Part shown: piece by piece, positions 27,749-36,155 of the stretch | Layout: every line of letters starts with the position of its first letter | Position numbering within the stretch: the first letter of the stretch is position 1 | Assembly (NCBI GenBank): GCA_021325385.1 | Contig: JAJPHH010000202.1 | Location: forward strand, 1 to 64,000 | Source of the DNA: Alphaproteobacteria bacterium | GTDB lineage: Bacteria > Pseudomonadota > Alphaproteobacteria > Rhizobiales > Beijerinckiaceae | Direction: 5' to 3' | Length of the DNA: 64,000 nucleotides | Program-made: the position numbers and the translations under genes | Notes under the pieces: generated by a model | What the model saw: the letters and a program-made list of their open reading frames with translations, nothing else | What the model was told of the DNA's origin: nothing | Database searches by the model: none

Positions 27749-28205
27749 CTAGATAATCTTCCGATAGCCCACGATGCGCTCCATCTCCTCGAAGCCGAGC
27801 GCCTGGTGCATGCGTTGCGATTCGATGTTCTCCAGATACGTATCCGAACCAAGCTCGACGCAGCCGAGCATGCGGCCCCAGTCCTCCGCCGCCGCGCAGA
27901 GGAGCCGCGCGACGCCGCGTCGCCGCCAGGCGGGCGCCACGTAGAGACCTTCGAGGAAAGCCACGGGCGAGGTCGAGCAGCCATTGACGTAATCGCGCCT
28001 GAGCGTGGCTTCGGCGAAGCCGATCGGCGCGCCGGCGCCGCTGCGGGCGAGGAACGTCGCGGCGCCCTCGCCCCGCGCGAGGAGTTCGAGCGCCTGCGCG
28101 CAGTTCGTCGACCGGGTCGCGCGGCCAAAGCGCGCGGCGCAGCGCGACCCAGTTCTCCAAATCCGACGGCGTGGCTCTTTCAATGCGGATGTCATCGTCA
28201 GCCAC
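27749..28205 (-). pseudogene. GNAT acetyltransferase (aminoglycoside 6'-acetyltransferase-like) with frameshift
   Basis: The N-terminal part reads in one frame from GTG 28205 (VADDDIRIERATPSDLENWV, then RALWPRDPVDELRA) and the rest in another (ALELLARGEGAATFLARS, GFAEATLRRDYVNGC, PVAFLEGLYVAPAWRRRGVA, then the acetyl-CoA loop and EMERIVGYRKII). The two parts join within CTGCGCGCAGGCG near 28100; adding one GC unit would give a continuous ..DELRAQALELL.. protein of about 150 residues. GGGAGAACGCG precedes the start. The AAC(6')-like layout (LR-ALWP near the start, acetyl-CoA motif RRRGVARLL) suggests a small-molecule N-acetyltransferase. The lesion sits in a GC dinucleotide run, so a sequencing or assembly error is a real alternative. 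Confidence 0.75.
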
Positions 28206-28281
28206 CGCGTTCTCCCTTCGCCATCTTCCTCGTTTCGCAGAGCGATTGCCTCGGTCGAGCGCTTTGTTGCACAATACTGCA

Positions 28282-28626
28282 ATGTCGACGCGCGTCACGC
28301 TCCGCCTGGATTTCGACGCCGGCCGCCGGCTCGGCCCGGGCAAGGTCGCGCTGCTCGAAGCGATCCGCGAGACGGGCTCGATCTCCGCCGCCGGCCGCGC
28401 CCATGAAATGTCCTATCGCCGCGCCTGGCTGCTGGTCGAGGAATTGAACAAAATGTTCGCCGAGCCGCTGGTGACCGCGCGACCGGGCGGCCCCAAGGGC
28501 GGCGGCGCGGCGCTCACGCCGGCGGGCGAGCGGCTGATCGCGCTCTACCGCGAGGCCGAGCGCAAGATTCGCGCCGGCGCTTCGGTTGAGATCGCCCGCA
28601 TCGAAAAAGCGCTGGCTTCAAACTGA
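28282..28626 (+). CDS. ModE-type winged-helix regulator (DNA-binding domain only)
   Basis: 114 residues, a LysR-like winged helix of the ModE N-terminal class: LLEAIRETGSISAAGRAHEM is the helix-turn-helix, followed by SYRRAWLLVEELN and LTPAGERLIALYREAE. The molybdate-binding TOBE domains of full ModE are absent, as in many alphaproteobacterial stand-alone members. It may control molybdate or other metal genes, but none lie nearby. ATG 28282 is the family start; the gene diverges from the GNAT remnant. Confidence 0.82.
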   Translation: MSTRVTLRLDFDAGRRLGPGKVALLEAIRETGSISAAGRAHEMSYRRAWLLVEELNKMFAEPLVTARPGGPKGGGAALTPAGERLIALYREAERKIRAGASVEIARIEKALASN

Positions 28627-28752
28627 ACGCCGCCGATCGCGCGGTCTGGCAGGCCAGCGCAGGTCTCTGTGAATACGCCCGTACCGATATGAAATTTCAA
28701 GTCGGGCGCGTCGATGCGCCGACCCCGCGGCCGCGAGCGGCGCTCGCCGCAA

Positions 28753-31700
28753 TCAGCCGGCGGCGCGGCGGGCTTGGCCTATCTCGGCGAAATCCGGCGT
28801 CGCCTGGTCGCGCGCCGTCTCGAGCAGCAAATTGCGGAAGGACGCCCATCGCTCGACCGAGGCGCCGTAAAGGCGACGATGCTCGGCGAGGAATTCGCGG
28901 ATTTTTTCCGATCGCATCGCTTGGCTGAAGACGAAGCCTTGCGCCTCGGTGCAGCCTTCGGCGCGAACGTGCTCGAGTTGATCCGAGGATTCGACGCCTT
29001 CCGCCGTCGTCACCATCCTGAGGCCGGAAGCGAGTTCGGCGATCGCCCGCACGGTCGCGCGCGCCTCGGCATTGTCGCCGATCTGGTTGACGAACGAGCG
29101 GTCGATCTTGATTTTGTCGAACGGGAATCTGCGCAAACAGTTCAAAGACGAATAGCCGACGCCAAAATCGTCGAGGCAGACGCGCGCGCCGAGCTCGCGC
29201 AATTGTCGCAACGTGGCGAGATTCCTGTCGCCCTCTTGCAGGAGCGCGCGTTCGGTGACTTCCAATTCAAGCCGTCCCGCTGCGAGGCCGGAGGCGGCGA
29301 GCGCGCTGATCACCGTCGCGACGAGATTGCCGGCGGCGAATTGCAGCGGCGACAGGTTGATCGCGACCGTCAACTCCGTCGGCCAGTCCGCCGCCTCGGC
29401 GCAAGCTTCCCGCAGGACCCATTCGCCGAGCGCGCCGATCAGGCCGGATTCCTCGGCGATTGGAATGAACTCGCTCGGCGGGATCGCGCCCCGTTCAGGA
29501 TGGGACCAGCGCAGCAGCGCTTCGAAGCCCGTCACCTCGTTGGTCTGAAGGTCGACCAAGGGCTGATAATGAAGTTCGAACTCGTTGTTCTGCAAGGCGC
29601 CGCGCAAGGCCGTTTCGAGGTCGCGGCGCGCCTGGAAGCGCGAATCCATCGCCGCCTCGAAGAAGCGGTAGTTGCTGCGCCCGTCGGCCTTGGCCCGATA
29701 GAGCGCGACGTCGGCGCATTTGAGCAAGGCGTCGGCTTCGTCGGCGTCGGTCGGCGCGATCGCGACGCCAATGCTGGCGCTGACAATGATCTCGCGCCCC
29801 TCGAGGCGATACGGCCGGTTGATCTGCTCGAGGAGACGGCTGGCCAACGCGACGACGTCCTTCGGGTCCTCGACCTCGTCCTGAACGATCGCGAATTCGT
29901 CGCCGCCGAAGCGCGAGACGGTGTCGGCGGCGCGCACGCAAGCGCGCAAACGCGCCGCGACCGACGTCAGCAACGCGTCGCCGACCGGATGCCCGAGCGT
30001 GTCGTTGACCTCCTTGAATCGATCGAGATCGATGCACAGGACCGCGGCGAGACCTCCCTTGCGCGAGAGGCCGGCGAGCGCCGCGTTCAGCCGCTCGCGG
30101 AACAGGACGCGATTAGCGAGATCGGTCAGCGAATCGTGATGGGCGAGATGGGCGATCCGCGCCTCGGCTTGCTTGCGCGCCGTGACGTCGATATTCGCCG
30201 CGAGCGCGCAGGCGGCGCCCTCATATTCGAGCTCTTGCGAATAGACGATGACGTCGATCTCCGCGCCGTTCGCCTTGACATGGCGCCAGTGCTGCTCGCC
30301 AAGGCTGATCTCGCGCCCGACCTTGGTCTCCTGGACGAAGCGCTCGCGATCGGCGGCGGCGAGCACGTCGAGGATCGACATAGCGAGGAATTGCTCGCGG
30401 GCGTAGCCGTAATGCGCCGCGGCGGCGCGGTTGGCCGAGACGAATTGCAAGCTGCGCCGGTCGTAGAGCCACATCGGCAACGGATTGCTCTCGAAGAGAA
30501 GGCGAAACGACGCTTCGCGCCGTTTGAGATCGGCGATGCGGCCTCTCTCCTTGTCGATCTCGAGTTCGCGGGCCTGGATGGCGTGCTGCTTGAAGACTTC
30601 GACCGCGTTGGCCATGCGGCTCAACTCGTCGGCGCTTTCATGCGGTATCTCGACATCGAGATCGCCGCCGGCGAGCGCAAGGATGGCGTCGCCGAGCTCG
30701 GCGAGCCGCCGCAGCAAGCCATGTCCGACATAGATCCAGGCGAGCGAGGCGGCGAGCAGCACGCTGGTCGCGATCAAGACGACAAGAAGCGATTGGCTGT
30801 CGATGATCGCCGCGCGGGAGGCGGCGACGTCCAAGACCGTATGGTTCATGACGACGTCGACGACGCGCTGGACGTCGACGGCGAGCGCGGCTTGCAGCTC
30901 TTGATTGGCGGCGACCAGTCCGGCCGCCTCCGCTTCGATCGCCAGTTCGTCGCGCCGGGCGTCGAAAATGCCGTCGCGCTCGGCGCCGTAATCGAGCAAT
31001 TTCTCCAGCGCGCCGGTGAGCCGATTGGCGATTTCGGAATCGCTGATGCTGGCGGCCGCTTCGCGGGCGCGATCGACGCTGGCGGCGAATTGATCGCGCA
31101 AGGGCGTCAATTGACCGATGCTGGGGGCGAGCGACACCTGGTTCAAGATGCCGATCACGCGATTGGCTTCGGCCCGAAGCTCGCCCAAAGCTTCGAGATC
31201 AGCGGCTTGGCGCGCCGAAACGCTCGACAGCGCGTGCGGCTTGGCGTCGTGTTCGTGATCTTCGTAGAGCGCCTCGAGGCCGGACAGGAGCTCGAAACCG
31301 GCCTCGTCGACGACAGGCGCCAACTGCTCGCGCAGGGCGCGATCGGCGGCGAGCGCGCCAAGGCCGAGCGCCTTGCGTTTCTTGGTCGCCTCGATGCGGC
31401 GCGCGACGGCGTCGCCCAGACGGTCGGCGCTGATCTCGAACTTGTCGACGCTCGCCTTCAACCCGGCCATCGTCGCCGGCTCGATAGGCGCGCGACGCAA
31501 TCCGTCGAGCGTCGTCGCGAGTTCGATTTGCTTGCCTTTGAGGCGGTTCATCGCGGCGGCGAGCGCCGCGTCGTCGCGCGCGTCGATCAACGCCGACGAG
31601 ATGGCGGAGAGTTCGGCGGCGCGGCGCGCCAAGGCCTGCGCCTGGGTGATCGCCGACACGCCTTCGGTCTCAAAGCGATAGAGGCCCTCGCTGATGTAGG

Positions 31701-31848
31701 AATACGAGAAAAATGCGACGACGCTGGCGAGCAGCGTCAAGCTGGCGACGCCGGCGAAGGCGCCATAAAGCTTGCCGCGTATGCCGAGCCGGAAGCGCGG
31801 CGGCGACGCCGCCTCGATCTGCGCTTCCTCAACCGTCTCCCTCGCCAT
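28753..31848 (-). CDS. membrane PAS-GGDEF-EAL cyclic-di-GMP protein
   Basis: 1031 residues in the inner membrane. Helices at about 25-50 and 352-374 flank a 300-residue, mostly helical periplasmic sensor; then HAMP (375-428), PAS (about 445-555), GGDEF domain (570-728) and EAL domain (740-985). The cyclase motif GGDEF (648-652) is intact and preceded by an inhibitory RxxD site (R639-D642). The phosphodiesterase shows EALLRW, DDFGVGYSSL and TTAEGVES, so both activities could be real. It could make and/or break cyclic di-GMP in response to a periplasmic signal. It lies 50 bp downstream of a periplasmic binding-protein gene in the same direction, a likely ligand partner. Confidence 0.92.
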   Translation of the reverse strand: MARETVEEAQIEAASPPRFRLGIRGKLYGAFAGVASLTLLASVVAFFSYSYISEGLYRFETEGVSAITQAQALARRAAELSAISSALIDARDDAALAAAMNRLKGKQIELATTLDGLRRAPIEPATMAGLKASVDKFEISADRLGDAVARRIEATKKRKALGLGALAADRALREQLAPVVDEAGFELLSGLEALYEDHEHDAKPHALSSVSARQAADLEALGELRAEANRVIGILNQVSLAPSIGQLTPLRDQFAASVDRAREAAASISDSEIANRLTGALEKLLDYGAERDGIFDARRDELAIEAEAAGLVAANQELQAALAVDVQRVVDVVMNHTVLDVAASRAAIIDSQSLLVVLIATSVLLAASLAWIYVGHGLLRRLAELGDAILALAGGDLDVEIPHESADELSRMANAVEVFKQHAIQARELEIDKERGRIADLKRREASFRLLFESNPLPMWLYDRRSLQFVSANRAAAAHYGYAREQFLAMSILDVLAAADRERFVQETKVGREISLGEQHWRHVKANGAEIDVIVYSQELEYEGAACALAANIDVTARKQAEARIAHLAHHDSLTDLANRVLFRERLNAALAGLSRKGGLAAVLCIDLDRFKEVNDTLGHPVGDALLTSVAARLRACVRAADTVSRFGGDEFAIVQDEVEDPKDVVALASRLLEQINRPYRLEGREIIVSASIGVAIAPTDADEADALLKCADVALYRAKADGRSNYRFFEAAMDSRFQARRDLETALRGALQNNEFELHYQPLVDLQTNEVTGFEALLRWSHPERGAIPPSEFIPIAEESGLIGALGEWVLREACAEAADWPTELTVAINLSPLQFAAGNLVATVISALAASGLAAGRLELEVTERALLQEGDRNLATLRQLRELGARVCLDDFGVGYSSLNCLRRFPFDKIKIDRSFVNQIGDNAEARATVRAIAELASGLRMVTTAEGVESSDQLEHVRAEGCTEAQGFVFSQAMRSEKIREFLAEHRRLYGASVERWASFRNLLLETARDQATPDFAEIGQARRAAG

Positions 31849-31898
31849 TCGTCACGTCCCTTCCGAACGCGGTCCTGCGGTCGAGCGCCGCAACGGTT

Positions 31899-33122
31899 CT
31901 AGCCGTGCGGCTCGATCAAGTTCGCGACCGGCCGGGCGACGCCGTCGGCACCGATAATGGTCAGGAACACGCGGTTCGAGCCGCGATTATCGGCTGGCCC
32001 GTAGCGGAGCGTGAAGCCGCCAAGGTCGAAGCTCGATGCGTGGATCACCGAGAGAAAATCGGCTCGAGTCGGCTCGCCGGAAAGTTTTGTCAGCGCAGCG
32101 ATCGTCAGCCGACCCGCCATATAGCCCTCCAGCGAAACATAATCGGGCGCCGCCGAAGGGTCGTATTGCCTGAGCGCCTGCTGATAGCGGGCGACGAGCG
32201 GCGATGACGGGTCGAAAGGCGACGGCGCGACTTGGGTGACGATCGTTCCTTCGGCGAGAGCGCCGAGCTCCTTTGCGAAAGGATCGCTGCCCAGGAAGGA
32301 GATCGAGGCGAATTGCGGGTTGAAGTCCAAGCGGCGGCTCAGCCTGACGAATTCGGCGCAAGGACGATACGGTCCGATCATCACCACCGCTTCGGGGTGA
32401 GCTTGGCGTAGCGACAAGGTCGGCAGCTTGATCGCGGTCGTGTTGCGCTCGAACGAGGCCTGCGCGGTCGGCATCATGCCGCGGCGGGCGAGCGCGTTGA
32501 CGACGCCCGTCAGCCCCGCTCGACCGAAAGCGTCGTCCTGGTAGAGGACGGCGAAGCGCGAATAGCCGCGATCGGCCGTCAAGCGATCGACCAGCGTCTC
32601 CGTTTCCTGGAAATACGAGGCGCGGATGTTGACCACATTGGCGCTGGCCGGGTCGCGCAGGAACTCCGCGCCGGTCAGGGGGCCGATGAACGGCAGGCCG
32701 GCGCTGGCGGCCATCGGCTGCGTCGCTGCGGATGTCGCGCCGACCGGCCCGATCAAGGCGAACACCTTGTCGTCGTCGATCAGCCGACGCGTCATCGCGA
32801 TCGATTGCTCGGGCTCGTAGCCGTCGTCATAGGCGATCAGCTCCAATCGGCGGCCTTTGACGCCGCCGCCGCGATTGGCCTCGGCGAACGCGGCGAGGAG
32901 GCCAAGCCGCATCTCGAGGCCGAACACCGCCGCCGGGCCGGAGAAGGGCGCCGGCTCGCCGAAAACGATCGCCGTGGCGCTGACGCCGGGATCGCCGGCT
33001 AAAGCGAAAGAGGTCGCCGCCAAAAGCGCGGCGAAAGCGACGACGGCGGCCGGCGCGCTGAGGCGCGGCCGCGGCTTGAAGCGAGACGCTCGCTTCCCGA
33101 CCGATAGCAAGAGACGCAACAT
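31899..33122 (-). CDS. periplasmic ligand-binding protein (branched-chain amino acid/LivJ-like, type I)
   Basis: 407 residues. After a signal region with a hydrophobic core (APAAVVAFAALLAATSFALA) the mature part has the family pattern VFGEPAPFSGPAAVFG, GGGVKGRRLELIAYDDGYEPEQ, VFALIGPVGATSAA and FAVLYQDDAFGRAGL. This is the Peripla_BP_6 group, whose ligands range from amino acids to amides and aromatics. No permease or ATPase genes accompany it. Instead the PAS-GGDEF-EAL gene follows after 50 bp, so it probably senses rather than transports. ATG 33122 is chosen for its GAGGGCGAACCG site and signal peptide. Confidence 0.85.
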   Translation of the reverse strand: MLRLLLSVGKRASRFKPRPRLSAPAAVVAFAALLAATSFALAGDPGVSATAIVFGEPAPFSGPAAVFGLEMRLGLLAAFAEANRGGGVKGRRLELIAYDDGYEPEQSIAMTRRLIDDDKVFALIGPVGATSAATQPMAASAGLPFIGPLTGAEFLRDPASANVVNIRASYFQETETLVDRLTADRGYSRFAVLYQDDAFGRAGLTGVVNALARRGMMPTAQASFERNTTAIKLPTLSLRQAHPEAVVMIGPYRPCAEFVRLSRRLDFNPQFASISFLGSDPFAKELGALAEGTIVTQVAPSPFDPSSPLVARYQQALRQYDPSAAPDYVSLEGYMAGRLTIAALTKLSGEPTRADFLSVIHASSFDLGGFTLRYGPADNRGSNRVFLTIIGADGVARPVANLIEPHG

Positions 33123-33343
33123 CGGTTCGCCCTCGATCCGCGGAAAGTCGGCGAACACTCCTGCTATTCGGTTGAGAAGCTCGATTTGCGACGTATTTTC
33201 CGGCAAAAATGCTCGGTCGCGGCGGTCTCCCGATGGGAATGAGTCATGATGCTTAAAGCTTGTTAAAAAGGTCTTATCAAAGCCTCGCGCGACTGGCTGG
33301 GCTTCAGGTGAACGAGTTAGTGTTTGCCGCCGGGAAAGCCACG

Positions 33344-33937
33344 ATGATGCCGACAATCGACTTCTGGTTCGACTTCGCCAGCAGCTACTCGTATCCGGCG
33401 GCGATGCGCGCCGACGCGCTGGCTGCGGCCGCCGGCGTCAAACTCAACTGGCGCCCGTTCCTGCTCGGTCCGATCTTTGTCGCCCAAGGCTGGCGCGACT
33501 CGCCGTTTAACCTCTATCCGCGCAAAGGGCGCTATATGTGGCGAGACATCGAGCGAATTTGCGCGCGCGAGAACCTGCCGTTCAAGCGGCCGGATGTTTT
33601 TCCGCAAAATTCGCTGCTCGCGGCGCGTTGCGCCCTCGCCCTCGACGCGGCGGACCGCTCGGCTTTCGCAAGAGCGGTATTCGCCGCCGAATTCGCCAAG
33701 GGCGAGCGGATCGACGACCCGGCGACGCTCGCCGGCATTCTCGCCGAGCTGAGCCTGCCGGACAGCGCGCTCGTCCGAGCTTCGAGCGATCCGATCAAAC
33801 AGGCGCTGCGCGCCGAGACGGATGAGGCGCAACGGCTGGAATTGTTCGGAGCGCCGAGCTTCGTGACGCAGGACGGCGAATTGTTCTGGGGCAATGACCG
33901 TCTCGAAACGGCGATCGCCTGGACAAAGGCGCATTGA
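33344..33937 (+). CDS. DsbA-fold 2-hydroxychromene-2-carboxylate isomerase-like protein
   Basis: 197 residues of the thioredoxin-fold kappa-GST/HCCA isomerase family: it opens IDFWFDFASSYSYPAAMRA, where DsbA would carry CxxC and here SSYS is found, and ends with the cis-proline region LFGAPSFVTQDGELFWGNDRL. The helical insert contains ENLPFKRPDVFPQNSLLAARC. Family members isomerise chromene carboxylates in naphthalene breakdown, but most, like this one, lie outside aromatic pathways and probably act on glutathione adducts. ATG 33344 or 33347 may start it. It diverges from the binding-protein gene and is followed by a transporter gene 63 bp on. Confidence 0.83.
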   Translation: MMPTIDFWFDFASSYSYPAAMRADALAAAAGVKLNWRPFLLGPIFVAQGWRDSPFNLYPRKGRYMWRDIERICARENLPFKRPDVFPQNSLLAARCALALDAADRSAFARAVFAAEFAKGERIDDPATLAGILAELSLPDSALVRASSDPIKQALRAETDEAQRLELFGAPSFVTQDGELFWGNDRLETAIAWTKAH

Positions 33938-34000
33938 GCTTGCCGATTTGATCGCCGGGACATCGCCGTCCGGCTTTCGTCCGGCGGCGGGGAGGAGCGC

Positions 34001-35284
34001 ATGAGCAAGCCGCAAAGCGTCGGTTCGCCGTCGAAAATCGGCGCGGTGGCGCGCGCGACGGCGGGCAATTTCCTCGAAATGTTCGACTTCTTTCTCGCAG
34101 GCCTTTTCGCCGACGCGATCGGCCATGCGTTCTTCGCGACCGGCTCCGAATTCGTCGATACGGTCCTGGCCTTCCTCGTCTTCTGGCTCGGCGCGCTGAT
34201 GCGTCCGCTCGGCGCGATCTATCTCGGCGCCTATGTCGACAGCGTCGGGCGACGCAAAGGCCTGATCGCGACGCTGACGATCATGGCCGCCGGCACAGTG
34301 ATCATTGCGGCGACGCCGAGCAGCGCCACGATCGGCGTCGCCGCGTCGATCATCTTCGTTCTGGGACGGTTGCTGCAGGGTTTCTCCGCCGGCGTCGAAT
34401 TGGGCGGCGTTTCGGTCTATCTGGCGGAAATCGCCCCGCCCGGCATGAAAGGCTTCGTCACGTCGTTCCAATCGGCCAGCCAGCAGATCGCCGTGCTCGC
34501 CGGCGCGCTTATCGGCTATTCGGTCAAGCGAGCCATGCCCGCCGAGCAGGTCCTCGCCTGGGGCTGGCGGATTCCCTTCGTGATCGGCTGCCTCATCGTT
34601 CCGATGATTTTCATCTTGCGCCGCTCGCTGCAGGAGACGCCGGAATTTCTCGCCCGAAAGCATCACCCTCGCCCTGCCGAAATCTACCGCGCGGTCGCCG
34701 CGAACCTGCCGATCGTCCTTCAGGGCATGTTCATGGTGATGCTGACCACCGTGTCGTTCTATTTCATCACGGTGTACACGCCTGATTTCGGCAAGACGCT
34801 GCATCTTTCGGCGACCGATGCGCTGCTCGTCACAGTCGCCGTCGCGATCGCCAATTTCTTCTGGCTGCCGGTCGGCGGCGCGACTTCGGACCGTGTCGGC
34901 CGACAGCCGGTCTTGTTGGCGATGGCGACGCTGTTCCTGGTCTCGTCCTATCCGGCGATCTCCTGGCTCGCCGCCGAACCAAGCTTCGGCAAGCTGGTGG
35001 CCGTCCAGATGCTGTTTTCGTTCTGCTACGGCGTCTATAACGGCGCTATGGTCGCCGCGCTCACCGAAGTCGTTCCGGCCGAAGTGCGCGCTTCTTGCTT
35101 CGCCCTCGCCTATTCCCTCGCCGCGGCCTTGTTCGGCGCCGCGACGCCGGGATTGTCGAAGCTGCTGATCCAGCGTTTTGGCCACGCTGCGCCGGCGGTC
35201 TGGCTGTCCTTCGCCGCGGCGTGCTCGATCGGCGCGGTCTTGTCCCTTTACCGGCGGCGCGCCGTTTTGCGCCAACCCGCTTAG
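34001..35284 (+). CDS. MFS transporter, metabolite:H+ symporter (MHS) family
   Basis: 427 residues with about twelve membrane helices. It shows the MHS pattern: the first helix TAGNFLEMFDFFLAGLFADA, the inter-helix loop DSVGRRKGLIATLT, RLLQGFSAGVELGGVSVYLAEIAP and the second-half loop ATSDRVGRQPVLL. These are typical of citrate, tricarballylate, dicarboxylate and proline/betaine symporters. The substrate cannot be read from sequence; citrate or a related carboxylate is the best guess because the FLEMFDFF-type start and GGVSVYLAEIAP resemble CitA/TcuC. ATG 34001 is preceded by GGGGAGGAGCGC. Confidence 0.85.
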   Translation: MSKPQSVGSPSKIGAVARATAGNFLEMFDFFLAGLFADAIGHAFFATGSEFVDTVLAFLVFWLGALMRPLGAIYLGAYVDSVGRRKGLIATLTIMAAGTVIIAATPSSATIGVAASIIFVLGRLLQGFSAGVELGGVSVYLAEIAPPGMKGFVTSFQSASQQIAVLAGALIGYSVKRAMPAEQVLAWGWRIPFVIGCLIVPMIFILRRSLQETPEFLARKHHPRPAEIYRAVAANLPIVLQGMFMVMLTTVSFYFITVYTPDFGKTLHLSATDALLVTVAVAIANFFWLPVGGATSDRVGRQPVLLAMATLFLVSSYPAISWLAAEPSFGKLVAVQMLFSFCYGVYNGAMVAALTEVVPAEVRASCFALAYSLAAALFGAATPGLSKLLIQRFGHAAPAVWLSFAAACSIGAVLSLYRRRAVLRQPA

Positions 35285-35369
35285 CGCGCAAACTCGTCAA
35301 GCGCAGATTTCCCTTGTCCGCCGATCTGCAGCATAGTGCGGCCTCGACCACGCCAGAGAGGGGCTGGCC

Positions 35370-36155
35370 ATGCAGTTCGAAATTTCCGGCGCGATCATGC
35401 AGACCGTGGCGATCGACCTTTCGCCCGGCGAGACGGTCTACAGCCAGACCAATACGATGGCCTGGATGAACGACGCGGTTCAGATGGACACCCATACGGG
35501 CGGCGGCTTCCTCGCCGGCTTGAAGCGCTCGTTCGGCGGCGGCTCGTTCTTCATCACCGATTTCACCGCGACCGGAAACGGCCATGTCGCCTTCGCGCCG
35601 CGCTTCCCCGGCACGATTTTCCCGGCGCAATTGCAGGCCGGCCAATCGCTGATTTGCCGCAAGGAGACGTTCCTCTGCGCACAGAAATCGGTCGCGCTGG
35701 AGCTCGCCTGGCAGAAGCGCCTCGGCGCCGGCTTTTTCGGCGGCGACGGCTTCATCTTGCAAAAAGTCACCGGCCCGGGCGTGGTCTGGCTCGATCTTTC
35801 CGGCGAGGTGGTCGAGCGCGATCTCGCGCCAGGCGAAAGGCTGTTGGTCCATGCCGGCCATGTCGGCGTGTTCGAGCCGAGCGTCGGCTTCGACATTCAG
35901 ATGGTGCGCGGCTTCAAGAACATCCTGTTCGGCGGCGAAGGCTTGTTCCTCGCCACCCTTACCGGCCCCGGCCATATCTGGCTGCAAAGCATGCCGATCA
36001 TCAATCTCGCCGAAGAGATCGGCCGCTACCTGCCGCAAAACGCCGGCGAGAGCACGGCGAGCAGCGTCGGCGGCGCGGCCGCGACCGGCGCGGCGATCGG
36101 CATCGCCGGCAGCATCCTCGGCGGCCTGCTCGGCGGCGGCGACAACAAGACTTGA
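35370..36155 (+). CDS. TIGR00266/AIM24-family protein
   Basis: 261 residues. The core is an all-beta fold with MQFEISGAIMQTVAIDLSPG, MDTHTGGGFLAGLKRSF, ITDFTATGNGHVAFAPRFPG and GPGHIWLQSMP. The end is a glycine/alanine-rich hydrophobic tail (GGAAATGAAIGIAGSILGGL) that may insert in or touch the membrane. AIM24-like proteins affect mitochondrial inner-membrane organisation in yeast; the bacterial role is unknown. The next gene starts on a TTG overlapping this stop (TTGA). Confidence 0.85.
   Translation: MQFEISGAIMQTVAIDLSPGETVYSQTNTMAWMNDAVQMDTHTGGGFLAGLKRSFGGGSFFITDFTATGNGHVAFAPRFPGTIFPAQLQAGQSLICRKETFLCAQKSVALELAWQKRLGAGFFGGDGFILQKVTGPGVVWLDLSGEVVERDLAPGERLLVHAGHVGVFEPSVGFDIQMVRGFKNILFGGEGLFLATLTGPGHIWLQSMPIINLAEEIGRYLPQNAGESTASSVGGAAATGAAIGIAGSILGGLLGGGDNKT

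Noticed and set aside
27749-28282. Intact 177-residue acetyltransferase starting at 28282
   Set aside because: Its first 60 or so residues lack the family pattern, while the correct pattern (RATPSDLENW..RALWPRDP) is in a second frame; it is better read as a frameshifted gene.
28714-31902. 1062-codon frame antisense to the GGDEF-EAL gene
   Set aside because: It is a shadow of a gene with intact GGDEF and EAL motifs; the composition (R, D, A, G) is typical of codon mirroring.
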